A stretch of DNA of 64,000 nucleotides, taken from positions 1 through 64,000 of the forward strand of contig NZ_JAUMKB010000010.1 of NCBI RefSeq assembly GCF_030519375.1. Reading direction: 5' to 3'. Made by a program: the position numbers and the translations under genes. Below are positions 16,047-24,389 of the stretch, piece after piece. This DNA comes from Mucilaginibacter tolerans (lineage in GTDB: Bacteria; Bacteroidota; Bacteroidia; Sphingobacteriales; Sphingobacteriaceae). The first letter of the stretch is position 1; the number at the start of each line of letters is the position of its first letter. Below the pieces are notes generated by a model that was given only the letters and a program-made list of their open reading frames with translations, had not been told where the DNA came from and ran no database searches.

Positions 16047-17735
16047 ATGTTTAATCTCATTGAAAGACTATTTTATCCTAAAAGCAACGGACCCGAAACT
16101 GTAAAATTATTGACTGATATTTTGCAGGTAAAAATAACACAGACTACACTCACTAATGAATTAGAAACCCACCCGGACTATCCAAGTCTGCTAAGCATCA
16201 GCGACGTGTTGAATAATTACGGTATAGAAAACGTAGCTATTCAATTAGACCCGTCTAGACTTGCCGAAGCCCCCACTCCTTTTATCACAACAATTAAAAA
16301 TGAAAATGACAGTGCTGAACTTTGTACTGTAGTTAAAGAAATAGCAAAAAATACTGTTTTATTTTTTGATCCCGTAAAACACCTATGGACCACGGTATCC
16401 AGGGAAGCTTTTTTGAGCATGTTGTCAGGCCCAATCCTGCTCGTCGAAGCTGACGAAGGGGCAGGTGAGAAGGATTACCATGAGAATGCTACACAAGAAA
16501 GGAAAAGACGCATAACGCTTCAACTTAGCCTGTTCTTTCTTCCCGGTGTCGCGCTCGGGTCCGGAGTTCTCGCTTTAATGCAAAACGGGGTAACATCTTT
16601 TTTGCCATTTTTATTTTTAATGCTCACAATTGTAGGGGTATTGCTCGGTGTGGTGCTTATCTGGCACGAGGTAGATCAGCACAACCCGGTTTTGTCGCAG
16701 ATATGTAAGGCCGGAAAAAAAATTAACTGTAATGCTATTCTTCATTCAAAAGCAGCCAAAATAGCGGGGATTAGTTGGAGCGCGATTGGCTTAAGTTATT
16801 TTATAGGGCAATTGCTGTTATTGATGTTCACAGGAATTACAAACGCGAACACCCTATTTGCCTTAAGCTGGATTAGTGTTATAGCATTGCCCTATATCTT
16901 TTACTCGTTATATTACCAATACAGCATAGCTAAGCAATGGTGTGTGCTGTGCCTTTGCGTGCAGGGTGTATTGTTATTACAATTTTTAACAGTACTTGCA
17001 GCAGGTGGTCTAACACCCCTTAGCTCTTTATTACATAATTTGAGTTGGGCGTTAACTATATTAATTGCCTTTATTTCACCGCTTATTGCCACTGTATGGC
17101 TTATGCCGGTAATACTAAGGGCAAAAGAAAGCAAGAGTTCGCAAAACAAATTGCAACAGCTGAAACACAATCCTCAAATATTCGAGTCATTGCTTGCCAG
17201 GCAAAAAGCAGTCACCGAATCTACTGAAGGGCTTGGCATTACATTAGGCAATCCGGCAGCAAAATATAAACTGATAAAAGTTTGCAACCCTTATTGCGGC
17301 CCATGCGCAAAAGCGCATCGGCCAATAGAAGAATTACTGGCGAATAATCCCGACGTGCAGGTACAAATTATTTTTACGAGTACCAATAAAGACGGGGATT
17401 ACAGAACACCTCCGGTGAAACACTTAATGGCCATAGCTGAGCAAAACGATACAGGATTGACAAAACAAGCCCTGGACGATTGGTATCTCGCCGAAAAAAC
17501 CGACTACACGGTTTTTGCTGCTAAATATCCCGTAAACGGTGCCTTAAATAGACAGGATGCGCAGATAGAGGCAATGAGTAATTGGTGCAACAAAACCGGC
17601 ATCAGTTTTACGCCTACATTTTTTGTATCACTTCAGCCCGTCAAAAACGGAGAATCCCAAACTATGGAAGAGGAGTTTTATCAATTGCCCGAAATATACA
17701 GTGTAACCGATTTGAAGTATTTTTTAAGTTATTAA
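16047..17735 (+). CDS. C39-like/VKOR/thioredoxin fusion, membrane disulfide-forming protein
   Basis: The 562 residues have three parts. Residues 5-135 look like a C39 peptidase fold but lack the catalytic DCG, so they may only recognise leaders. Residues 155-350 are a polytopic VKOR domain with the loop cysteines C220 and C228 and the WCVLC redox pair (C299, C302) that reduces quinone. Residues 390-562 are a DsbA/thioredoxin-like domain with CGPC at 417-420, after NPY. Together they would pass electrons from substrate thiols through CGPC to VKOR and the quinone pool. Its place between the Cys-rich precursors and their exporter strongly suggests that it oxidises the exported peptides. Family knowledge supports the chemistry; the substrate is inferred. 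Confidence 0.8.
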   Translation: MFNLIERLFYPKSNGPETVKLLTDILQVKITQTTLTNELETHPDYPSLLSISDVLNNYGIENVAIQLDPSRLAEAPTPFITTIKNENDSAELCTVVKEIAKNTVLFFDPVKHLWTTVSREAFLSMLSGPILLVEADEGAGEKDYHENATQERKRRITLQLSLFFLPGVALGSGVLALMQNGVTSFLPFLFLMLTIVGVLLGVVLIWHEVDQHNPVLSQICKAGKKINCNAILHSKAAKIAGISWSAIGLSYFIGQLLLLMFTGITNANTLFALSWISVIALPYIFYSLYYQYSIAKQWCVLCLCVQGVLLLQFLTVLAAGGLTPLSSLLHNLSWALTILIAFISPLIATVWLMPVILRAKESKSSQNKLQQLKHNPQIFESLLARQKAVTESTEGLGITLGNPAAKYKLIKVCNPYCGPCAKAHRPIEELLANNPDVQVQIIFTSTNKDGDYRTPPVKHLMAIAEQNDTGLTKQALDDWYLAEKTDYTVFAAKYPVNGALNRQDAQIEAMSNWCNKTGISFTPTFFVSLQPVKNGESQTMEEEFYQLPEIYSVTDLKYFLSY

Positions 17736-17943
17736 TGTTAAATCCATAAAACACCTATTCTCCGGCCGTTGAAATGCCTATGCTTAAGCACATTGGGCTT
17801 CACCGTCCGCACTCGCGATTTGAAACAACATTCATTCGCAGTACTGAGAGAGTTGACGGTTAATAGTCAAGCGGTGTAAAAAGAATAAGAGATTATCGAT
17901 GCTCCTAAAATGACAGAAAAGTAAAATTTAATTAAGGCTTAAT

Positions 17944-20118
17944 TTGAAAAAATTTATTAACTATAAACAGTTAGACGCTATGGACTGCGGCCCTTCCTGT
18001 TTAAGGATGATTGCCAAACATTATGGGCGTAGCTATAGCCTGCGTACCCTCAGCAGGCTCTGCGGATTTAACCGGGAAGGAGTATCGTTGTTAGGGTTGA
18101 GCGACGCCGCTGAAAAAATAGGATTCCGGTCCATTGGCGTTAAGTTAACCAGCGAACAATTAAAGGAAGTTGAGTTGCCTTGTATTTTACACTGGCGGCA
18201 ATCTCATTTTGTGGTTTTATATAAGGTCAGGAAAAACAAATATTGGATAGCCGACCCTGCTGCTGGCCTGGTTGTTTTGGATGAACCCACTTTCAACAGC
18301 AGTTGGGCAAGTGATAGTGGCTCAGGCATCGCTTTATTGTTAAGTCCTACACCACAATTTTATGAGCAGGACGACGAAAAGGGAAGCGAGGTGCGATGGG
18401 CATTTCTTTTACGCTACCTGATCACCTACCGCAAACTGGTTGTCCAACTGCTGCTTGCTCTGGGTGTGGGAAGCATTCTCCAGCTTATTACCCCATTTTT
18501 AACCCAATCGGTGATTGATATCGGTATTAATACCCGGAACCTGAACTTCATCTATATCATTCTGATTGCCCAGGCTATGCTGATCGTCGGCCGGGTAAGC
18601 GTGGAGTTTATCCGGTCATGGATATTGCTCCATATAAGTACCAGGGTCAACATTTCCATTCTCACCGATTTTCTGATCAAGCTTATGAAATTGCCTATAA
18701 GCTTTTTCGATACGAAAATGACGGGAGATATCATGCAGCGCATGAGTGATCAGAAGAAGATCGAAAGTTTTTTGACCGGTTCAACTTTAAGTACATTGTT
18801 TTCGATGGTCAACCTTCTGGTTTTCTCGGCCGTGCTGGCCTACTATAACACGGCCATATTCTCTGTTTTCGTAATAAGCAGCATCCTGTATACAAGCTGG
18901 ATAGTCATATTCCTGAAACGGCGCCGTATGCTTAATTACAAGAGTTTTGAGGTAGCATCCAAAAATCAAAGCAGCATAGTACAACTCGTAAACGGCATGC
19001 AGGAAATTAAGCTGAATAATTGTGAACAGCAAAAACGATGGGAATGGGAGCACATCCAGGCGCGTTTGTTTAAGTTTAATGTAAAAAACCTGGCCCTAAG
19101 CCAGTATCAGCAGGGCGGCTCGACCTTTATTAATGAAGGCACCAATCTTTTGATCACATTTTTAAGCGCCAAAGCTGTAATTGATGGGAATCTTACCCTG
19201 GGTGCAATGATGGCTGTGCAATATATTATCGGGCAATTGAATAGCCCGATACAGCAATTTTTAGGCTTTATTCAGGGTTATCAGGATGCCAAAATAAGCC
19301 TGGAGCGATTAAACGAGATTCACCAGATGGAGGATGAAGAGCCCGCAAGCAGAGATTGGAACCAAAGTTTACCTCAAAACAAAAGCATCTCCATTAATAA
19401 TCTTACTTTCAGATATCCCGGTGCAGGAAACGAACCGGTGCTCGGGAAAATTGATTTGCACATTCCGCAGGGAAAAACGACCGCCATAGTGGGCATGAGC
19501 GGTAGCGGCAAAACAACCATTCTGAAGTTACTGCTCCGGTTTTACGAACCTGAAGAAGGAGAAATAAAAGTGGGTGATCAATTGCTGGATAATTTTAGTT
19601 TTAAAGTCTGGAGAAGTCAATGCGGTGTGGTCATGCAGGACGGTTTTATATTTTCGGACACTATAGAACGCAATATTGCCGTAGGTGATGATTACCCCGA
19701 CAGGGAAAAACTAAAACACGCCATCAAGGTGGCCAACATCCAGGATTATATAGATGGGTTGCCTTTGGGCTTAAATACAAAAATAGGTGCCGAAGGCAAC
19801 GGAATAAGCCAAGGACAGCGCCAACGGATGCTTATTGCAAGGGCCGTTTATAAAAATCCTCATTATATTTTCTTTGACGAGGCAACAAACGCTCTTGATG
19901 CCAACAATGAACAGACGATAATGAACAACCTGGACGAATTCTTCGCAGGACGTACGGTGGTAATTGTCGCACACCGGTTAAGCACGGTCAGTAATGCCGA
20001 TAATATCGTTGTATTGGATAAGGGGCAAATCATCGAACAAGGTAGTCATTACGAGTTAACAGCCCTTAAAGGCGACTATTATCGTTTAGTTAAAAATCAA
20101 TTGGAATTGGGAACATGA
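17944..20118 (+). CDS. C39 peptidase-containing ABC exporter of leader peptides
   Basis: The 724-residue protein has an N-terminal C39 cysteine protease (DCGPSC with C15, H88 in QSHFVVLY, D104 in IADPAAG) that cuts leader peptides during export. Six membrane segments follow (about 160-440), then an ATPase with GMSGSGKTT near 517, the signature ISQGQRQR near 620 and Walker B IFFDEAT near 642. This is the classic bacteriocin exporter layout, at the family's normal length. The start is TTG at 17944, with no ATG nearby; the preceding 208 bases hold no clear promoter. Its last bases overlap the HlyD-type gene by ATGA. It almost certainly exports the two Cys-rich precursors, the only leader-bearing peptides seen nearby. 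Confidence 0.9.
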   Translation: MKKFINYKQLDAMDCGPSCLRMIAKHYGRSYSLRTLSRLCGFNREGVSLLGLSDAAEKIGFRSIGVKLTSEQLKEVELPCILHWRQSHFVVLYKVRKNKYWIADPAAGLVVLDEPTFNSSWASDSGSGIALLLSPTPQFYEQDDEKGSEVRWAFLLRYLITYRKLVVQLLLALGVGSILQLITPFLTQSVIDIGINTRNLNFIYIILIAQAMLIVGRVSVEFIRSWILLHISTRVNISILTDFLIKLMKLPISFFDTKMTGDIMQRMSDQKKIESFLTGSTLSTLFSMVNLLVFSAVLAYYNTAIFSVFVISSILYTSWIVIFLKRRRMLNYKSFEVASKNQSSIVQLVNGMQEIKLNNCEQQKRWEWEHIQARLFKFNVKNLALSQYQQGGSTFINEGTNLLITFLSAKAVIDGNLTLGAMMAVQYIIGQLNSPIQQFLGFIQGYQDAKISLERLNEIHQMEDEEPASRDWNQSLPQNKSISINNLTFRYPGAGNEPVLGKIDLHIPQGKTTAIVGMSGSGKTTILKLLLRFYEPEEGEIKVGDQLLDNFSFKVWRSQCGVVMQDGFIFSDTIERNIAVGDDYPDREKLKHAIKVANIQDYIDGLPLGLNTKIGAEGNGISQGQRQRMLIARAVYKNPHYIFFDEATNALDANNEQTIMNNLDEFFAGRTVVIVAHRLSTVSNADNIVVLDKGQIIEQGSHYELTALKGDYYRLVKNQLELGT

Positions 20119-21422
20119 GCATGCCGGAAGTTTATATAAAACAGCCTGAAGAAATTCGTCATAGCGAAGAAATGGAGGATATTATAGCAGTTCCCCCATC
20201 GTGGATGCTACGATGGGGAGTTACGTTATTTATTGGAGTGCTGATTTTGATCATCGCTCTTTCTACCATCATTAAATATCCTGACGTTGTGGATACCACT
20301 TTAAAAATCGAGTCGCCCAATGCCCCTAAGCCGATAGTGACCAAGGTACAAGGCAAACTGGTTAAAATATTGGTGAAAGAAAACCAACAAGTTGATGCCG
20401 GTCAGCCGCTGGCTTATATTGAAAGTACAGCTAATCATAACGAAGTGCTGAAACTGATCAATCAACTTAAATACCTTCAGAAGATTGTATTATCAAATAA
20501 ATCCGACAACGGGATTTCCCTGGATAAAACAGACAACTCGCAGTTGGGCGAGTTGCAAGCGTCTTTCCAATCTTTCTCACAGGAATATTTATCGTATCGT
20601 TCCGCTGTTGAAAACGGCTTTTATATCAAAAAGAAGGCATACCTGCAAAAGGACCTTATTGATCTGAATAAACAGGAAGTGCAATTAAAAGCACAGAAAT
20701 CGATCCAGGAAAAAGATCTTAGCCTGGCTGAAGAAGAATACAGGATGCACCAGAAGCTGGCAAAGGAGAGAGTAGAAACATCAGCCGAACTGAGACAGGA
20801 AGAAAGTAAATACCTGGCCAAAAAGGCGCCATTGATCCAAACAGCCACATCGCTGGTTGCAGCGAGTACTAATTACTCGGCTAAGGAAAAGGAGATACTG
20901 GAACTGGACAACCAAATAAATGAAGAAAAATCTAAATTTTCACAGGCATTAAATAGCTTGATTAGTCAGGCTGACGATTGGGTAAGCAAGTATGTCCTAA
21001 TCGCTTCCCAACCGGGCAAATTGGCCTACGTCGGCATCCTCCAGGAAAGTCAGGTTTTGAACACTAATCAGGAAGTGTTTTACGTCAACCCGGGTAATGA
21101 GGCTTTCTTCGGGGAAATGGCGATACCACAAAATAGTATGGGTAAGGTTAAAGAAGGGCAGGAAGTTTTAATAAGACTGAAAAGTTATCCGTTTGAGGAA
21201 TATGGCATGCTAAAAGGGAAGCTCAGTCATATAGCTGAGGTTCCGTACAAAGACAGTGTTTTTTTATCTAAGGTTGATTTTAAGATAAGAAATGCATCTG
21301 ATATGAAGCGCCCTATTCATCTGAAACAAGGTATGACAGCAGATGCAGAGATTATAACCCAGGACGCCACGCTTTTAGAGCGAATCGGCAGAAATATCGT
21401 TAAGTTGATTGACAGCAGATAA
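20115..21422 (+). CDS. HlyD-family periplasmic adaptor for the C39 exporter
   Basis: The protein has 435 residues. A single N-terminal membrane segment at about 32-52 (WGVTLFIGVLILIIALSTII) is followed by a lipoyl-like half-motif near 75-100 (GKLVKILVKENQQVDAGQPL). A long coiled coil spans about 110-290, rich in Lys/Glu/Gln. The C-terminal barrel carries EGQEVLIRLKSYPFEEYG. It starts inside the exporter gene with a 4-nt ATGA overlap, so the two are translationally coupled. It should bridge the inner-membrane exporter to an outer-membrane TolC-type channel, which is not encoded in this window. Confidence 0.9.
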   Translation: MSMPEVYIKQPEEIRHSEEMEDIIAVPPSWMLRWGVTLFIGVLILIIALSTIIKYPDVVDTTLKIESPNAPKPIVTKVQGKLVKILVKENQQVDAGQPLAYIESTANHNEVLKLINQLKYLQKIVLSNKSDNGISLDKTDNSQLGELQASFQSFSQEYLSYRSAVENGFYIKKKAYLQKDLIDLNKQEVQLKAQKSIQEKDLSLAEEEYRMHQKLAKERVETSAELRQEESKYLAKKAPLIQTATSLVAASTNYSAKEKEILELDNQINEEKSKFSQALNSLISQADDWVSKYVLIASQPGKLAYVGILQESQVLNTNQEVFYVNPGNEAFFGEMAIPQNSMGKVKEGQEVLIRLKSYPFEEYGMLKGKLSHIAEVPYKDSVFLSKVDFKIRNASDMKRPIHLKQGMTADAEIITQDATLLERIGRNIVKLIDSR

Positions 21423-21582
21423 TAATTTACGAATATCGGTCAAGAAGGACCAAGTTTATCAACTCGTATGGAGAAATTAGAGGAATAACTTAGGCGGGTG
21501 CAAGATTTGGTTCGTATTCTGTCCGGTCCGGGCGTAAAGAAGAATTAAATAGACAATTCGACTAAATAAATAATCGTAGTTT

Positions 21583-22161
21583 ATGCTCATGAAATTACCT
21601 AAAGCGATCTTATTGCCCACTTTGTTGTTGTTGTCGAACCTTATTTACGCACAAAAAGATTCCATTGTGTTTAAGATCCCAACGGAGGGGGATAAAGTAG
21701 TGTATAGCGGAACGGTCCCTGTCAATAATAAAAACCGTTTCACACTCGAAGCAGCTTCAAAGGCATGGCTGGTCAACTATTTTAAATCTTACCGTTCTGC
21801 CGGCCCGGCCGATAGCCAGGACACCAGCAGCGTGTTTAGCCAGGGTTTGCTGGAGTATAAAGTGCGACCGGGCATGGTCAATATCCCTTTCTCCTGCCAA
21901 ATAACACTGCGCATTACCTGCAAGGACGACACCTATGCCTACCGTATCTCTAACATCTTTTTCAGGCCGAAAAGTGATTTTCTCGATGCTGCAGGTTACC
22001 AGAACAGCCCGGATTATTTAGTGAAGGTTGGCAGGCGGAAACACCTGGGTTTTGGAACCGCCTGGAAGGTGAGCCGGGGCCAGATCAGGGAATATCTTAC
22101 ACAAATGAATACTGCAATACTAGCTTGTATCGCTTCCCTGAATAAAGCAATGATTGAGTAA
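21583..22161 (+). CDS. Exported DUF4468-like protein
   Basis: The 192-residue protein has a signal peptide (MKLPKAILLPTLLLLSNLIYAQ when started at ATG 21589; ATG 21583 is the first in-frame start). The mature part resembles the DUF4468 family with a TBP-like fold, common as secreted or periplasmic proteins of unknown function in Bacteroidota. Landmarks are ASKAWLVNYFKSYR and CQITLRITCKDDTYAYRISN. A hairpin with a T-rich tail lies just after the stop. It is 160 nt from the HlyD-type gene and may or may not belong to the peptide island. No catalytic residues are suggested. Confidence 0.65.
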   Translation: MLMKLPKAILLPTLLLLSNLIYAQKDSIVFKIPTEGDKVVYSGTVPVNNKNRFTLEAASKAWLVNYFKSYRSAGPADSQDTSSVFSQGLLEYKVRPGMVNIPFSCQITLRITCKDDTYAYRISNIFFRPKSDFLDAAGYQNSPDYLVKVGRRKHLGFGTAWKVSRGQIREYLTQMNTAILACIASLNKAMIE

Positions 22162-22167
22162 AGGAAA

Positions 22168-22216
22168 AGCCAGCAACGCGATTAATTGGGTTCCAACCCC
22201 CCGGCTGGCTATTTTA
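22168..22216 (+). terminator. Probable terminator after the DUF4468-like gene
   Basis: AGCCAGC (22168-22174) pairs with GCTGGCT (22204-22210), followed by ATTTT. The loop is long (29 nt), with GGGTT/AACCC as a possible inner stem. The position right after the stop at 22161 supports termination. Confidence 0.5.
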
Positions 22217-22656
22217 AATTATACTTAATTAGCATCAAAATAGTCGAAAGAAACAGACTTTGAGACCCCAAAGTATTCAAATATTTTAATTATTTTTAGG
22301 TTAGTTCTCACCCGTCCATTCCGCTAAAAGGGTATCACTGCTAAATTTAACTTTTAGCACCAAGCATCGCGGACCTGACACGACAATTTTGGGTTTCCCT
22401 GAATTTTGGCAAGGGTGTCACTATTGTAATCCCCATTAATGAACCGTCTGCGCAAAATATCCGCTTTGCCGATTGAAAGTTGATAGCGATGCATGGCCAG
22501 CCAAAAAAGATATTTATAAAATTACAAATTGTCTTTTGCTCTTGATCGCCGGCCTGCGTTTATTCACAGTGGTGTATTGCAGTTAATTAATTAAAAATTA
22601 GTAAATTAGTTAGGTCGAAAAAACGCTCAAGCGCCGCCCTCAAATTGGATTATTCT
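22217..22656. other. Non-coding stretch with two near-identical short direct repeats
   Basis: About 440 AT-rich bases. AAGGGTATCACTGCTAA near 22327 recurs as AAGGGTGTCACTATTGTAA near 22410. GCTAAA...TTTAGC forms a small hairpin in between. No gene or clean promoter is visible. The patch may be worn insertion-sequence DNA, given the IS110 remnant 1.7 kb away. Confidence 0.3.
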
Positions 22657-23349
22657 ATGATCGAAAAAACATTAAAAACCTTCGATGGGAGCTTAAGGGT
22701 GCGCATACCTACTATCCTCAACGAGATTACACTCGGCCAAATGATCGGGATGCAGGAAAAACATTACCTCAATGACCTCGATGCCATCAGCATTCTCTCC
22801 GGTGTATCGAAAGATGAACTCAACAACGTCATTAATTTTGACGAGTTTAACTTTTTCGGCGAATGTGTCCAATCACTGGTCCGGCAAATAAAATACCTGT
22901 ATAATAGTGATGCGGTGCCGCATCATGTGACCTTTTTACTTGGCAAACGCAAAGTAGTCGTTAAAGTGTCCCATCACCTATCGATTGAACCTGCCGGTGC
23001 ATTTCTGGCAGCCCGGGATCTTATTGCCGACGAGATCAATTACCACATCCTCCTGTATGGCGAAGAAAACTGGAAGGAGCATTTTCAGCCATCCCTCAAA
23101 GCCTGTTGCAACGTACTGGCACAATACTTTTTTTGCAGGGCAACAGGCAAAAAATACAATGAATACGAAGCCTACGATTTTAACGAAGAAGTTAAGAAAT
23201 TACAGGTAACGGAGGTGTTACCCATAGCCAAGCATTTTTTTACCAGTTATCCCGACTTATTAAAACAGAACATCGGGTTCTTTCAGCGCCTGCACCTGTA
23301 CTGGAGAAGAAGGCAGGTATTAAGGCGTTTGAAAAATCTAAATGGATAA
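22657..23349 (+). CDS. Orphan protein resembling a phage tail assembly chaperone
   Basis: The 230-residue protein starts at ATG 22657 (an in-frame TTG lies at 22645). IPTILNEITLGQMIGM, then DLDAISILSGVSKDEL and YNEYEAYDF with a basic C-terminus, recall tail-assembly-chaperone-like proteins of Bacteroidota phages. The match is by impression only. No other phage gene is nearby, so it is an orphan, possibly left from a lost prophage or part of an unrelated family. The reading frame is intact. Confidence 0.4.
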   Translation: MIEKTLKTFDGSLRVRIPTILNEITLGQMIGMQEKHYLNDLDAISILSGVSKDELNNVINFDEFNFFGECVQSLVRQIKYLYNSDAVPHHVTFLLGKRKVVVKVSHHLSIEPAGAFLAARDLIADEINYHILLYGEENWKEHFQPSLKACCNVLAQYFFCRATGKKYNEYEAYDFNEEVKKLQVTEVLPIAKHFFTSYPDLLKQNIGFFQRLHLYWRRRQVLRRLKNLNG

Positions 23350-23585
23350 ACCAAACGATATTCTAATCATATGGCCGTACTAAAACAAAAATACAGCGCA
23401 TCTTAATTATCCTATTGCGGGTGCCAATGAGGCATCTTGAAGACTTTCTGGATTTGTAATTTCCCGTCCTATAACAATTATCCCGGCCCAACGCTTTTAC
23501 ATAAAACAATAGTTACCTTGCCATTAATCGACTATATAAAAACCAATGCCCTGATTCTTGCCGTCCTGATCGGGTTATATCCAAA

Positions 23586-24080
23586 TCAATGTTTCAAATT
23601 TTGTAAGCCGGTAATTTGCCTGTTTAAGCGATTTATCGCCTGCTGTATATTGTGCAGATAAACCGATGAATAAATCCTTGAATCGATACCAAGAGGCCCT
23701 GGATCTCCGGGATTGATATACAGCGGTGGCCGGAACCGATGGGCAATTTCCTGAAGAAGTTTGCAAATAGCTTCTTCTTTAGCCGCAAATCCTGGATAAA
23801 TGCCAGTTAAATTAAAGGATCTGATTACCATATTACCCTCCAAGTCTGTTACCGTTACTGATAAGACTGTCGATTGCCCCGGCGGAGGAACATTGACTTG
23901 CACTCTCTTAGTTGTTGAAGTTGGCTGAACCACAAAAGTGGCAGTGCCCGCGTTCCATTGAAAAGTATAGGGAGGCACTCCATCTTTAGGCAAAATACGG
24001 AATGCCCAGACACTACCTGCAACCGGCCCGGGATTGCATTCATCGCCGTTCGGTTTTATGTAACTAAGTGTGGCATCCAA
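23586..24080 (-). CDS. C-terminal remainder of an Ig-like-domain protein, truncated at its 5' end
   Basis: A TTG-started frame of 164 codons reads GVPPYTFQWNAGTATF and VLSVTVTDLEGNMVI, the pattern of PKD/Ig-like repeats. A charged C-terminal region follows (INPGDPGPLGIDSRIY). The same frame stays open upstream for 22 more codons (to 24146) and remains protein-like (INLIDALIDQKPVTLDA). It then runs into the IS110 remnant near 24125. I read this as a gene whose N-terminus was removed by, or lies beyond, the insertion. The function is not recognised. Confidence 0.45.
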   Translation of the reverse strand: MDATLSYIKPNGDECNPGPVAGSVWAFRILPKDGVPPYTFQWNAGTATFVVQPTSTTKRVQVNVPPPGQSTVLSVTVTDLEGNMVIRSFNLTGIYPGFAAKEEAICKLLQEIAHRFRPPLYINPGDPGPLGIDSRIYSSVYLHNIQQAINRLNRQITGLQNLKH

Positions 24081-24121
24081 CGTAACCGGCTTCTGATCTA
24101 TCAGAGCGTCTATCAGGTTGA

Positions 24122-24360
24122 TCCCGGCTAAACAGGCTGCACCGGATCATCGTTTCAGTTCCCGGAGTTGGGCCCACCACAGCGGCGCAAATTATCCTTT
24201 GCACCAATGAATTTCTGAATATTGATGATCCCAAAAAATTTCCCTCTTACTCTGGTGTCGCCCCTTTCTTACGGGAATCGGGCATGAAGTACAGGAAAGC
24301 AAGGTTTTCTAAACATGCCAATAAGCGGATGAAAGCGCTCTTGCGGCTTGGCACCTTACT
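24122..24360 (+). mobile_element. IS110-family transposase remnant
   Basis: The plus-strand frame from about 24122 to TAG 24430 reads RIIVSVPGVGPTTAAQII, then DDPKKFPSYSGVAPFLRESG and ANKRMKALLRLG. This is the C-terminal half of an IS116/IS110/IS902-type transposase: the PGVGPxTA helix-hairpin motif, the FxSYSGVAPxxxESG box and the NKRMKALL helix. The N-terminal DEDD catalytic domain is absent. Homology fades near 24360, before the convergent membrane-protein gene. It lacks a start and ends, so it is a dead fragment. Confidence 0.75.
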
Positions 24361-24389
24361 GCTTTCTTTTATCATTCCAAAGATAGCCG

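Noticed and set aside
21468..21548. Short frame MEKLEE, stop, LRRVQDLVRILSGPGVKKN after the HlyD gene
   Set aside because: Interrupted by an in-frame stop and without any context; could be a relic of a small gene but cannot be supported.
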